Of a DNA stretch of 30,907 nucleotides, positions 1 through 7,872 are shown piece after piece. The notes beneath the pieces were generated by a model, which made no database searches, was not told the origin of the DNA, and saw nothing but the letters and a program-made list of their open reading frames with translations. A program made the translations under genes and the position numbers. The stretch comes from JBBRMG01 sp038230955. GTDB lineage: Bacteria > Patescibacteriota > Doudnabacteria > UBA920. Each line of letters starts with the position of its first letter. Within the stretch, counting starts at the first letter, position 1. The DNA lies in the NCBI GenBank assembly GCA_038230955.1, contig JBBRMG010000013.1:1-30907 (forward strand). Direction: 5' to 3'.

Positions 1-116
1 CCTTGAGCAGATGCAGAGTCAGGGATAACAACTGCCAAACCTAAAGCTAGTAGGCTAGTGAATATCAAACCAGCAGACCATAGCATCAACTTATTTACTA
101 GACTTTTTTGTTTCAC
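1..116 (-). CDS. Partial exported protein, N-terminus only
   Basis: This is an open frame on the minus strand that runs off the left edge. It begins with GTG at 116; an in-frame ATG at 86 is the alternative start. The visible 38 residues form a signal peptide: a Lys-rich n-region (KQKSLVNK), a hydrophobic core of about 20 residues, and an Ala-Ser-Ala-type cleavage site (DSASAQ) next to the edge. The mature protein is outside the window. It lies 42 nt downstream of the pilin-like gene on the same strand, so it is probably another secreted or pilin-like member of the same operon. That role is inferred from position only. Confidence 0.55.
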   Translation of the reverse strand, partial: MKQKSLVNKLMLWSAGLIFTSLLALGLAVVIPDSASAQ

Positions 117-158
117 TCTGAGTGTTGAGGTTATTTATGACCCCCTTATTATACCACG

Positions 159-1262
159 CTAATAGAAGATATTGGCCACCGCTTTGATAATAGCAAAAGC
201 GAGGAGCGCAACCGCCAAGCCAGCAATTGCCCAAGTAATAGTTTTCTTACCAGCGGTGACGGCTTCTTGTGACCCTTGCGAAAAAGCCAGACGAAAACCG
301 CCCACAATAATAAATATTATAGATACTGTCGCAATTAAACTGAATAGGACATTTACTATCCGCTGAATTAACGCAAACGGCTCATCCCTCACCGCGGGGG
401 TAAATCCAATGACGTCTTTTTTGAGATCCACTAGCGGAGTCTTGGTGGTATCGACAGGAGGTTTATCCGGAGGTTCTGTGCCATTCTTGGCCTCCGATAT
501 TGTAATTTCCGCAGGCGCACCAATTTGTTCTAGTGTTGGATTCTTGCTATAAGGGGTTACGCGAATTGTATATTGAGTTCCTTTAATATAACCTTGGCAA
601 AGTTTTCTTGTACTCTTACCATTATCAAACTTTAATCCATCAATGCCGCATTCTACCTGATAACTACCAAGTGCAGGATCACCTGATTCTGGTTTAAAGG
701 TCCATGTAACCGATTTATCAAAATTACCAGTCTTGGAGCCAGCTACAGTTGTAGCTTTGAGACTAAAAATGCGGGAACCGGCTGTAGTTGGGGGGACAGA
801 ACCGCCACCTGCTTTAATATTAACAGTAACCTTAACGGGTTCACCCATTTGATTATAATATAGGCCATTTCCCTGACCACATGGGGTTGGGTCAGAATAC
901 ACTTCAATATTATAAGTCCCTTCAGTACCATATATTGCAGTGCTATATGATTGGGTTTTGCTTACAGGATAAGTACGTAGTGTATTATTGATGCATATTC
1001 CCGCACCAGGCCGAGTCTCTTTAGGATTCACATGGATATACAATGACTCTCCGGGGCATGCTTCTGTAGGTGATGTTGCATCATAAATAACAGTATAGTT
1101 TACTGAGCCACCCGGTTCAATCGTAGTTTCGCTTTTGTTGCCATCTAAGAAAACTCTTTTGCATCCCGTCGTGGCTAATGCCACGCTTGGAAATTCAATC
1201 ATACTAAACGAGATTACAAAAAATGACGCGACTATAATTGCTATAATAATTTTTTTCATCAT
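159..1262 (-). CDS. Exported protein with Fn3-like region and C-terminal pilin-like double membrane segment
   Basis: The protein has 367 residues. Residues 1-30 are a signal peptide (MMKK followed by a hydrophobic stretch). The extracellular middle is rich in Thr, Gly and Pro and has scattered cysteines. Around residues 165-260 it resembles a fibronectin-III-like beta domain. Two hydrophobic helices at the C-terminus (about 297-327 and 337-366) are joined by a short polar loop containing SQEAVTAGKK. This arrangement resembles the VirB2/TrbC-like pilin-family membrane proteins common in CPR genomes. Its start lies 4 nt after the stop of the substrate-binding lipoprotein gene, so the two are probably co-transcribed. 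A role in a surface appendage or adhesion is inferred. An alternative start is the second ATG at 1259. Confidence 0.7.
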   Translation of the reverse strand: MMKKIIIAIIVASFFVISFSMIEFPSVALATTGCKRVFLDGNKSETTIEPGGSVNYTVIYDATSPTEACPGESLYIHVNPKETRPGAGICINNTLRTYPVSKTQSYSTAIYGTEGTYNIEVYSDPTPCGQGNGLYYNQMGEPVKVTVNIKAGGGSVPPTTAGSRIFSLKATTVAGSKTGNFDKSVTWTFKPESGDPALGSYQVECGIDGLKFDNGKSTRKLCQGYIKGTQYTIRVTPYSKNPTLEQIGAPAEITISEAKNGTEPPDKPPVDTTKTPLVDLKKDVIGFTPAVRDEPFALIQRIVNVLFSLIATVSIIFIIVGGFRLAFSQGSQEAVTAGKKTITWAIAGLAVALLAFAIIKAVANIFY

Positions 1263-1266
1263 GATA

Positions 1267-2562
1267 CTAATTCCTTACTACGGTTAAGGTCCCCGCTTGA
1301 CTAGCCGCTTGGTTAACAGCATCAGGTGGCCGCATTCCGCGTAAAATAACGTTATCTATCATCTTAGAGAAAATGTCGTCCTGTCTAACTTGGTCAGGAT
1401 TGTAAAAAGATTTAGCGGTTAAGTTAGCGTTGGCGAACACCCCAATTTTTGGATCTGATATTTGCAGCTCAATCAAATCGCGACGAGACGAAGGTTGCTT
1501 GTTTTGAGCATAATATTTATCTAAGCTATCCCTGCTAGTAATAAACTTTAGGAAATCCCAAGCGACGTCCGAGTTCTTGCTTTGTTTGTTTACCACTTCC
1601 CCAAAATAGTTAGAATAGTTTATAGCAGTGTCATCTAAATTAGCTTGTGGTACTGGCGCCACACCAAAATTTAAGTTAGGCGACTTGGCTACAATTAAAT
1701 TCCGAGCGTACCCATAACTATAAAGCATAGCGGCGCGACCATTAGAGAAAGCATCGATAGAATAATCACTCCGCTCGTTCCAAGTATAATTAGCGCTATT
1801 AGGATTAGAAAACGATGTGTAAAACTCAAGAGCATCCGCACCGGCAGCCAGGTTGTTGCCGCTCTTAACTATTCCTTGATTAAAAGTTGGGCTTTGGCCG
1901 TCTGCAGACCATGGTTGTACTCCGTTTTGAAGCATCAACAAATAAACAATGTCGGAAGCGCGATTTACGTTTGAGTTAGTGCCAATGGCGACGCCGCTAC
2001 GAGTAAAGTATCCCGTTTGGTCCTGCCTGCTAATTCTTCGCACGTCACTGGCTAAGTCAGCCCAAGTTTTGGGAGGCGTAGCAATGCCAGCCGTGCCTAA
2101 CAAGTCTTTGTTGTAGTACAAAGCCAAGGAATCCACTGTCATAGCGGTGCCATAAACTTTTTGGTCCTTCGTGAAATCTTGAACCATTACATCAACAAAA
2201 GTATCTTCATAATCTTTAAACTTAAAAGTCTTGTCAGGAGCGGGAGTAGTTTTATCAATATATTTTGGCAGCCATGTATTGTTGATAGAAAAGATGTCGG
2301 GTCCATTGCCCGCAGCAAGTGCATTTAGAAGATCAGACTCATAAGTCTCAATGTTTTTTTGTGTGAAATCAAATTGAACATTCGGATGCTTCGCTTGGTA
2401 CGCACTAAAAAATGGCTGGAGGGCACCCGTATTAACAAAAGGCTCCCACACTTTTAATACCACAGGGCCTTTGTGAACAGTGGGCTTGCCGCAACTAACA
2501 GCCAATATAGATATAATAGCAACCAATATTGTAATTTTTCTAACTTGCAGTTTTTGTATCAT
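1267..2562 (-). CDS. ABC-type extracellular solute-binding lipoprotein (family 1)
   Basis: The protein has 431 residues. The N-terminus is a lipoprotein signal peptide with a hydrophobic core ending at ILAVSC, so Cys24 would be lipidated; the -1 Ser and -3 Ala are acceptable for a lipobox. The mature part matches the sugar-binding family 1 pattern: LKVWEPF, then an ALAAGNGPDIFSI segment, DSLALYYNKDLL near residue 145, and a C-terminal WDFLKFITSRD block. It would capture a sugar or similar solute outside the membrane. No permease or ATPase gene is adjacent. Its downstream neighbour is the pilin-like gene rather than transporter subunits, so it could also work as a surface protein. The likely processing enzyme, LspA, is encoded about 1.6 kb away. 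A good TATATT-type -10 lies just upstream, near 2583-2588. Confidence 0.85.
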   Translation of the reverse strand: MIQKLQVRKITILVAIISILAVSCGKPTVHKGPVVLKVWEPFVNTGALQPFFSAYQAKHPNVQFDFTQKNIETYESDLLNALAAGNGPDIFSINNTWLPKYIDKTTPAPDKTFKFKDYEDTFVDVMVQDFTKDQKVYGTAMTVDSLALYYNKDLLGTAGIATPPKTWADLASDVRRISRQDQTGYFTRSGVAIGTNSNVNRASDIVYLLMLQNGVQPWSADGQSPTFNQGIVKSGNNLAAGADALEFYTSFSNPNSANYTWNERSDYSIDAFSNGRAAMLYSYGYARNLIVAKSPNLNFGVAPVPQANLDDTAINYSNYFGEVVNKQSKNSDVAWDFLKFITSRDSLDKYYAQNKQPSSRRDLIELQISDPKIGVFANANLTAKSFYNPDQVRQDDIFSKMIDNVILRGMRPPDAVNQAASQAGTLTVVRN

Positions 2563-2591
2563 TTTAGTTTTTTTAGTCTGCCTATATTATA

Positions 2592-4100
2592 TCACAAAGA
2601 CATTGTTTGTACTCGATACTGCAGAGCTTCCGCAATGTGCTCACTTGTTACCTGTTCCGACTGTGCTAAATCTGCAATTGTGCGAGCAACTTTCAGCACG
2701 CGGTGAATACTGCGGCCTGACAATCGATACTTATTCACCACTTGACTGAGTAACGTTTCACATAACTGACTCAGGTGACAATGCTGGGCCAAATCTGCGG
2801 CATTCATTTCACTATTTGTTTTGTCTGTGCCTAGCCGCCTATGTTGTTGCGCTCGTGCTGAAATAACCCGCAAACGAATTTCGGCTGTGGTTTCGTGGCC
2901 GCTACCACTCATTTTTTCATAGCTTATTTTCAACACGGGTACTCGCAAATCAACCCTATCCAATAAGGGACCAGATAATTTTTTCTGATACTCCTGAATT
3001 TTTCCCGGACTACAATCGCAATGATTTTCCACATCACCATAGTAACCGCAAGGGCACGGGTTGTAAGCGGCGATTAAAATAAAATTGGCTGGGAAAACGA
3101 TTGACTGCCCATGCCTCACCACAGTTATTGTTCGATCTTCCAAAGGTTGTCGCAACGCTTCCAGTACATTTCGCTTAAACTCTGGCAGTTCGTCTAAAAA
3201 TAAAACCCCCCTATGAGCCAATGTAATTTCTCCAGGTTTAGGAATAGATCCTCCACCTACTATGGAATTAACGGAGGCTGTATGATGGGGGGCGCGAAAA
3301 GGCCGGGCTGTAACAAACGCATTACTAGACAACCCAGCGACGCCATAAATTGTTGTTAGCTCTAGACATTCGGCCACACTCAGAGCGGGCAAAATGCCGG
3401 CGGCGGCACGCGCTAACATTGTTTTACCAGTGCCCGGCGGTCCATAAAACAATAGATTATGATTACCAGCAATCGCTATTTCTAATGCCCTTTTTGCCCC
3501 TTCTTGACCTTTGATATCAATAAAATCTAGAGACTGATCCACATTTTTTAAAATGTTCGCAACGTCAGTAAAAGGATGAGCAGTTAATACATTAACACCC
3601 GTTAGATGATCAACAATTTCCTTTAGACTACTAACTGCATACACAGTCACAGCGGTTACGGCAGCCACTTCCCTAGCATTAAGTTTTGGTACAAACAATT
3701 CTACTATACCGCTCTGTTTCGCCGCTCGCGCCATAGCGAGCACTCCGTAAGTCGATCGCACCTGTCCGTCTAGTGATAATTCACCAATGAACAATTTTTG
3801 CTCGACTGAAAATTGCACCTGACCCGAAGCCAGCAAAATTGCCATTGCCACGGGCACGTCATAATGACTACCGGCTTTAGGTAAGTGTGCGGGTGCCAAA
3901 TTAACAGCCACGCGAGTATAGGGATACTTAAATCCAGAATTTTTGAGCGCCGACTTCACTCGCTCTCGACTTTCCTGTACCGCAGTTCCAGGAAGCCCCA
4001 CCATTATGGTTGTAGGTAGTCCATTGGTAATATCGGCCTCCACTTCTATGAGTGAAGCCGTTAATCCAACAGTGGCAGCAGTCATGACTTTAGCTATCAT
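2592..4100 (-). CDS. comM: ComM/YifB-family Mg-chelatase-like AAA+ ATPase
   Basis: The protein has 502 residues, the usual length for ComM. An N-terminal Lon-protease-like S5 fold (about residues 1-170) contains the family motif MVGLPGTAVQESRERV. It is followed by a Mg-chelatase AAA+ core with Walker A GPPGTGKT at 220-227, Walker B FLDELPEF near 300, a cysteine cluster (CPCGYYG with CDC) near 350-365, and a C-terminal helical domain with RSIHRVLKVARTIADL. ComM is a hexameric helicase that promotes branch migration during natural transformation in studied bacteria. Here it fits DNA uptake in a CPR cell that may scavenge DNA, which is inferred. It lies 35 nt downstream of lspA on the same strand. 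Confidence 0.95.
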   Translation of the reverse strand: MIAKVMTAATVGLTASLIEVEADITNGLPTTIMVGLPGTAVQESRERVKSALKNSGFKYPYTRVAVNLAPAHLPKAGSHYDVPVAMAILLASGQVQFSVEQKLFIGELSLDGQVRSTYGVLAMARAAKQSGIVELFVPKLNAREVAAVTAVTVYAVSSLKEIVDHLTGVNVLTAHPFTDVANILKNVDQSLDFIDIKGQEGAKRALEIAIAGNHNLLFYGPPGTGKTMLARAAAGILPALSVAECLELTTIYGVAGLSSNAFVTARPFRAPHHTASVNSIVGGGSIPKPGEITLAHRGVLFLDELPEFKRNVLEALRQPLEDRTITVVRHGQSIVFPANFILIAAYNPCPCGYYGDVENHCDCSPGKIQEYQKKLSGPLLDRVDLRVPVLKISYEKMSGSGHETTAEIRLRVISARAQQHRRLGTDKTNSEMNAADLAQHCHLSQLCETLLSQVVNKYRLSGRSIHRVLKVARTIADLAQSEQVTSEHIAEALQYRVQTMSL

Positions 4101-4135
4101 TCACTGAACTTACCACATCATGGATGAAATTTCGT

Positions 4136-4540
4136 TTAAGATTTCTTCAAGTAAAAATTACCAAATAGTAAAATAGCTACGCCTCCTAGTATAAAAAAGT
4201 CAGCAAGGTTTAAGATTCCGCCTAACAAGGGGATAAAATCTTTTACGCGGCCATTAATAAGACGTTCAACTATATTAGATATGCTGCCAGCCAAGACCAT
4301 GGTCCAGGCGACTCTCTCTCGGTCATTTAGCCGAACGTAAGTGCGCGCTACATAATAGATTATTCCTGCTTCAATTAAAACGTACAAGCTGTACATAAAA
4401 AATTTCGGTACCGGTAAACTAAAGGCAAATTGATCGTTTAAAAAGATCGGCCAACCTAAATGAGTGGCTGCATATTTTGTTAGTTGGTCAACTGCGATTA
4501 AAACAATCCCGAAGACAACATAAAAATAATTACTTCGCAT
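4136..4540 (-). CDS. lspA: Signal peptidase II (prolipoprotein signal peptidase), Glu in place of a catalytic Asp
   Basis: LspA is an inner-membrane aspartyl protease that removes lipoprotein signal peptides. I chose the ATG at 4540 (134 residues, starting MRSNYF). The longer open frame to 4642 runs deep into the upstream DksA-like gene and adds no membrane segment. There are four hydrophobic helices. Family landmarks are DQLTK at 18-22, N35 before the AFS segment, the block SNIVERLINGRVKDF at 88-102, and NLAD at 111-114. The catalytic dyad of the family is the Asp in NxxDR and the Asp in N-x-A-D. Here the first reads NIVER, giving Glu92, while Asp114 is kept. The gene starts 10 nt after the DksA-like gene. 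Confidence 0.88.
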   Translation of the reverse strand: MRSNYFYVVFGIVLIAVDQLTKYAATHLGWPIFLNDQFAFSLPVPKFFMYSLYVLIEAGIIYYVARTYVRLNDRERVAWTMVLAGSISNIVERLINGRVKDFIPLLGGILNLADFFILGGVAILLFGNFYLKKS

Positions 4541-4550
4541 ACTCAATTTT

Positions 4551-4856
4551 TTATATTGCTTTATCAGCCCAAGGCATAGCGCGCAATCGTGCTTCTCCAA
4601 TCTCTGTACCAGACTCATCAGTGCCGTAAGTACCCTGATCAATTTTGACTAGGGCCATTTCTACTTTTTCCAAATCCATCTTTATGCGAGCAATGAGATC
4701 CTGACTAACTTCATCATTTTCTACTTCCTGTGCATTTTCATCATAATCATCACCGACTTCTTCATGAGGTTTTAATCCTGCCAATTCAGTGACAAACTTG
4801 GTCTTTTGCTCTTCCAGCTTCTGCTTCATCTCGTTTATAAAATCTTGTGACAACAT
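4551..4856 (-). CDS. DksA/TraR-family protein lacking zinc-finger cysteines
   Basis: The protein has 101 residues. An N-terminal coiled-coil hairpin (about 1-70) carries the acidic stretch DDYDENAQEVENDE at the usual position of the acidic tip. It is followed by DQGTYGTDESGTEIGEARL, which aligns with the GTYGxCxxCGxxIxxxRL signature of the TraR/DksA zinc finger. Both cysteines of the first knuckle are replaced (Thr and Ser), and the second pair is missing from the short C-terminus. Family members bind the RNA polymerase secondary channel. Cysteine-poor DksA forms are known in other bacteria, so a zinc-free fold is plausible. It is probably co-transcribed with lspA and comM. Confidence 0.85.
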   Translation of the reverse strand: MLSQDFINEMKQKLEEQKTKFVTELAGLKPHEEVGDDYDENAQEVENDEVSQDLIARIKMDLEKVEMALVKIDQGTYGTDESGTEIGEARLRAMPWADKAI

Positions 4857-4894
4857 ACAAGTAAAGGTTAATGATTATGTTTAGCGATAATAAT

Positions 4895-4978
4895 TTGGGT
4901 GCTGTTACTTACTCCTGAGGAGTACTCCGCAGACAGCGTAGCTGTCGAGGACAACGACGAAGGGCGTAAATAGCAATA
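4895..4978 (-). other. Intergenic inverted-repeat cluster upstream of the dksA-like gene
   Basis: Between the terminator of the structured RNA and the dksA-like start there is a dense set of inverted repeats. GACAGC-TAC-GCTGTC forms a perfect 6-bp hairpin at about 4932-4946. The palindrome GGAGTACTCC lies beside it at about 4917-4926, and a TCCT/AGGA pair can enclose both. It could be a 5' leader structure or a degenerate repeat element. I see no open frame here. Confidence 0.4.
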
Positions 4979-5005
4979 CTAACAGTAGTATAACTAAAAA
5001 TGAAT

Positions 5006-5065
5006 ATAAACAAAAAGCACCTCATACTCGAGGCCATGATGAAATGTAACCTTGATGAGGTGCTT
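5006..5065 (-). terminator. Rho-independent terminator of the ~410-nt RNA
   Basis: On the minus strand AAGCACCTCAT (5065-5055) pairs perfectly with ATGAGGTGCTT (5025-5015). The 11-bp stem encloses a 29-nt loop and is followed by a TTTGTTT tract. The unusually long loop contains further small pairings. Confidence 0.85.
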
Positions 5066-5428
5066 GCTCGAAGCTTTGAGCTAGTCACCGTCCCAGATGC
5101 AGAGTCTAAATGCTTTAGACTCTAGACCTGAGACAGTTGCTAACATTTTCGTCAGCTTCAAGAAGTGTTCGTATCCCAATCAAATAGCAAACTGCACTCC
5201 GAACTTCCCTTATGGTCATCTCTGACCTTAAAACTCTTGTTCTTTTGTTTTTGTTTTTGAAACCTATTTTTGTTTTAGAACCTACATTTTATTTTTGTTT
5301 TGCAAACAGCCTAGATTGGATAGGCTATGACGGAAAGTTCAAAGGAAAGCTAGGCTCATAAGCTTAGGAGCACAGATTTCCTTAGTCCAGTTTTTATTTT
5401 GATTTCAAGGTGCGACTGCCGTATCAAT
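5015..5428 (-). ncRNA. Unassigned structured RNA, ~410 nt, with own promoter and terminator
   Basis: This gap has no credible open frame but has all the signs of an RNA gene on the minus strand. A near-consensus promoter lies upstream (TTGACA, 17 nt, TATTAT) and a strong terminator ends it. Visible helices include an extended hairpin at 5080-5144: AGAGTCTAAA/TTTAGACTCT around a 3-nt loop, stacked on a 9-bp CTGTCTCAG/CTGGGACGG helix and an outer GTTAG/CTAGC. Others are GGTCA-GAGA-TGACC near 5210-5225, AGCCTA/TAGGCT near 5310-5330, and AAGGAAA/TTTCCTT near 5340-5380. An A-rich linker with repeated AAACAAAAA lies between the halves. It is not tmRNA: there is no tRNA-like end or tag frame. The 5' part (CAGTCGC, then AGGAAA followed by GTGCTCC) recalls RNase P RNA, but no conserved 3' region was found. 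Confidence 0.7.
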
Positions 5429-5434
5429 AAATTA

Positions 5435-5463
5435 ATAATAGCTTTTATTTGCTTTTTTGTCAA
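5435..5463 (-). promoter_or_regulatory. Sigma-70-type promoter of the ~410-nt RNA
   Basis: On the minus strand a perfect -35 TTGACA (5463-5458) is followed by a 17-nt spacer and -10 TATTAT (5440-5435). Initiation is expected near 5428. This is among the best promoter matches in the window and points to strong expression. Confidence 0.8.
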
Positions 5464-5580
5464 TTATGCGGGCTAATATGATGTCTTTTATCCCTTATTT
5501 AAGGTGGATTTTTGCTTGTTCAACTCATTTTTTCATCATTTTTTCCTAATATACGTTTCATATGACCTGTGGATAACTTG

Positions 5581-7857
5581 TTAGTTTCCTGTGGTGTACG
5601 CACTTTTCTCTTTTAAATGAGGGATTTCTTTCAAATATTGCTCCCAATTCTCACCCCAACTATTGTCAAAATCTGTGGAAAATAAGTACAAATGACTGAA
5701 TGGGGTTCCCCAGACCGAATGCATTAATTGATAAAAACGCTGTCGATTTTGCAATTTCATAAATTCTGGAAATTCCTTAATCCAGTACTCAGCCAGAGCC
5801 TTGGTGTAAGGATGTTTAGCATTAACCTCCGGAAGGCCACTAATGACTACTGTTTTGGGTTTTAGTATGGTTTGCTGACGAACCAAGAAATCTGGGGTGG
5901 CTAGCAGAATGCTAGCTTTATTGATGGCAAAATTTCGCAATATCTTATTGCTACCCCCCGAATACCCCTGAGCAAATACCCGGCCTTCATTTTTCAAAGC
6001 ATTGTAGTGAGCATCATAAAACAATTTCACTGCACTGGGTGACTGAAACAATACAACTGCCGGTAGTTGACTGGCTTTGAGACAGTCCAAGATATCGCTA
6101 TCACTTGGCGCATGAGACACAACCGATAACTCAATTTGGGCCGCCTTTTCATTTAAATCTAACCCTCTGGTTTCATTCAATGATGGCTGAGACAAACCTA
6201 ATCTTTCCAACATATAGCCCATAACTTTTTGATCAGTCTGACTGTTAATCAACACAGGCGCTTGATATGGGCTAAATAAAGCCTGTACTTGGCCCTTAAT
6301 ATGCAGAGGCTGATTAAAGAACACTGAATTAGTTTCATGCACTTCAATCCATTTAACTCGATCAGGCTGGGCATCAAAAAACATCTTTAACAAACGGCCG
6401 AAGTTTGGTAAATCAACCCCGCTGGAGACGCTATTGGCAATTTTATCAAACCGATCGCTCAAATTGCTTGCTGCTTGGCTTAGTCGGCTGAATACCAGCG
6501 GATTATTACTGAGCTGTTCATAGCTGATGTATGTAAACCCACTAAAATGCCGGGTTAATAACATATTAACTAACGCAAAATATAAGTCGACAGCGGCTAG
6601 TCCCTCTAACACAATGCTCTTGTGCTCTCGCTGTCCCCAATCAGTTTCAGGATTATATATTGCTTTGAGTAAATACAAAGCTCGGTTCCATGTTAATCGA
6701 CTTTCATTACCCGCATTCAACCATTGTTCAAATTGGTCAGTGGTCCAAAGCACAGGAATACGTGTTTGATAATAGCTCTGTTCCGATAACCGCTTAAAAG
6801 TAGAATAATCACAGGCTAGTAACCCTTCGTGATCTTTTTCTTGCATTGGCTGGCCCGTAACCATTGAGCGGAATTGTTCACCAAAAAAAGAAAAATTCAA
6901 GTCGACCATAGCCTCAGTCTGCCAGTTAGTATGCAACCAGACCAAAGCTTTTAAACAAAAAATTATTTCTTCGGGTGTGGCTGCTCCTGCAATAAACTGA
7001 TTTAATTTATCCGCACTAAATAAGTCTTCCGGGCTGAATACCCCTTTGGCTAATCCTTGTCGCCACAATGAGATGACCATCTGTTTATCTGGAACAATAA
7101 GTAAATACTGGTCTGAGCCCTCAAACATATGAGCAGCTACTTCAGCATTTCGTTGTCCTAATGGTTGCACTATCACACTACCGGGTTTCGGCATAAGATT
7201 AGAGACTGTGGCTGAATGGGCAGTTGTGGATACTGCCTTCTCGAGCAAATTTTTTTTCTCCAATCCAAATTCGAACGGATATTGCATAAGCTCAACCCAC
7301 GTAAACTGATGACGAGAAGTTAACTCTCCCATTCTTTGCTTCAACTCGTCTGAAAAACCACTATATATTGACAAAAACCGCTCTAACACCGTAATTACAG
7401 CTTTGGCATCGGCCAATGCTCTATGAGCCTCTGGATGAGAGACACTAAAATAATGCATCAGGTTTTCCAAGTTATAGCTATGGTGAGTGGGGAGCAAGAA
7501 CTGAACTAAATCTAAGGTATCCACAGTTAGCCCACTTAACTTAAATCCAAACGCTTCCAAAAATCGCGCATCTACCGCTATGTTATGACCCACCAAAACT
7601 GCATCGCCAATTTTTTCTTGAATAAATTCTCGGCATTCATTTAAAGTAGGTGCTGCTGCTAATTCTTCTCGAGAAATCCCAGTCAACCCCAAAATCTTCG
7701 GGTGCACCTCTCCTTGAGGTCGAAATACTTGCGAATATGTTTCCGTAACCACCAACCCATTTTTTGTAGGGTTAAAAAAAGCAAATCCTAGTTCAAGGAT
7801 TTCATTCTTTAACGGGTCAAAGCCAGAAAGCTCTAGGTCGAGGCTACAGTATTTCAT
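5581..7857 (-). CDS. DEDDh exonuclease fused to a degenerate DinG-like helicase domain
   Basis: The protein has 758 residues from ATG 7857. Residues 1-165 are a DnaQ-like 3'-5' exonuclease with all DEDDh residues: Asp7 and Glu9 (SLDLEL), Asp96 (GHNIAVDARFL), His145 and Asp150 (HRALADAKAV). The remaining ~590 residues follow the layout of DinG/XPD-type exonuclease-helicases, but every motor motif looks lost. The Walker A region reads QPLGQRNAEVAAH, no DEAH box is visible, the SAT motif reads INSQTDQ, and the C-terminal QxxGRxxR region reads LQNRQRFYQLMHS. The nuclease is therefore probably active while the helicase part is structural. The chosen start sits 6 nt after a TACAAT box, suggesting a leaderless mRNA. 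The upstream GTG at 7890 lies inside the recA terminator. Confidence 0.8.
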   Translation of the reverse strand: MKYCSLDLELSGFDPLKNEILELGFAFFNPTKNGLVVTETYSQVFRPQGEVHPKILGLTGISREELAAAPTLNECREFIQEKIGDAVLVGHNIAVDARFLEAFGFKLSGLTVDTLDLVQFLLPTHHSYNLENLMHYFSVSHPEAHRALADAKAVITVLERFLSIYSGFSDELKQRMGELTSRHQFTWVELMQYPFEFGLEKKNLLEKAVSTTAHSATVSNLMPKPGSVIVQPLGQRNAEVAAHMFEGSDQYLLIVPDKQMVISLWRQGLAKGVFSPEDLFSADKLNQFIAGAATPEEIIFCLKALVWLHTNWQTEAMVDLNFSFFGEQFRSMVTGQPMQEKDHEGLLACDYSTFKRLSEQSYYQTRIPVLWTTDQFEQWLNAGNESRLTWNRALYLLKAIYNPETDWGQREHKSIVLEGLAAVDLYFALVNMLLTRHFSGFTYISYEQLSNNPLVFSRLSQAASNLSDRFDKIANSVSSGVDLPNFGRLLKMFFDAQPDRVKWIEVHETNSVFFNQPLHIKGQVQALFSPYQAPVLINSQTDQKVMGYMLERLGLSQPSLNETRGLDLNEKAAQIELSVVSHAPSDSDILDCLKASQLPAVVLFQSPSAVKLFYDAHYNALKNEGRVFAQGYSGGSNKILRNFAINKASILLATPDFLVRQQTILKPKTVVISGLPEVNAKHPYTKALAEYWIKEFPEFMKLQNRQRFYQLMHSVWGTPFSHLYLFSTDFDNSWGENWEQYLKEIPHLKEKSAYTTGN

Positions 7858-7863
7858 AAAGCT

Positions 7864-7869
7864 ATTGTA
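7864..7869 (-). promoter_or_regulatory. -10 box placing transcription start at the exonuclease ATG
   Basis: TACAAT on the minus strand is followed by exactly 6 nt (AGCTTT) and then the ATG at 7857. Initiation at the A of ATG would give a leaderless mRNA. No clear -35 is visible, because the recA terminator stem occupies that region. Confidence 0.5.
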
Positions 7870-7872
7870 ACC

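Noticed and set aside
4541..4642. Longer N-terminus for LspA
   Set aside because: The extension lies almost wholly within the DksA-like gene and adds no membrane helix; ATG 4540 gives the normal family start.
5015..5428. Assignment of the ~410-nt RNA to RNase P RNA
   Set aside because: The 5' part shares CAGTCGC and an AGGAAA...GCTCC stretch, but the conserved 3' strand of helix P4 and the other conserved regions could not be found, so it is left unassigned.
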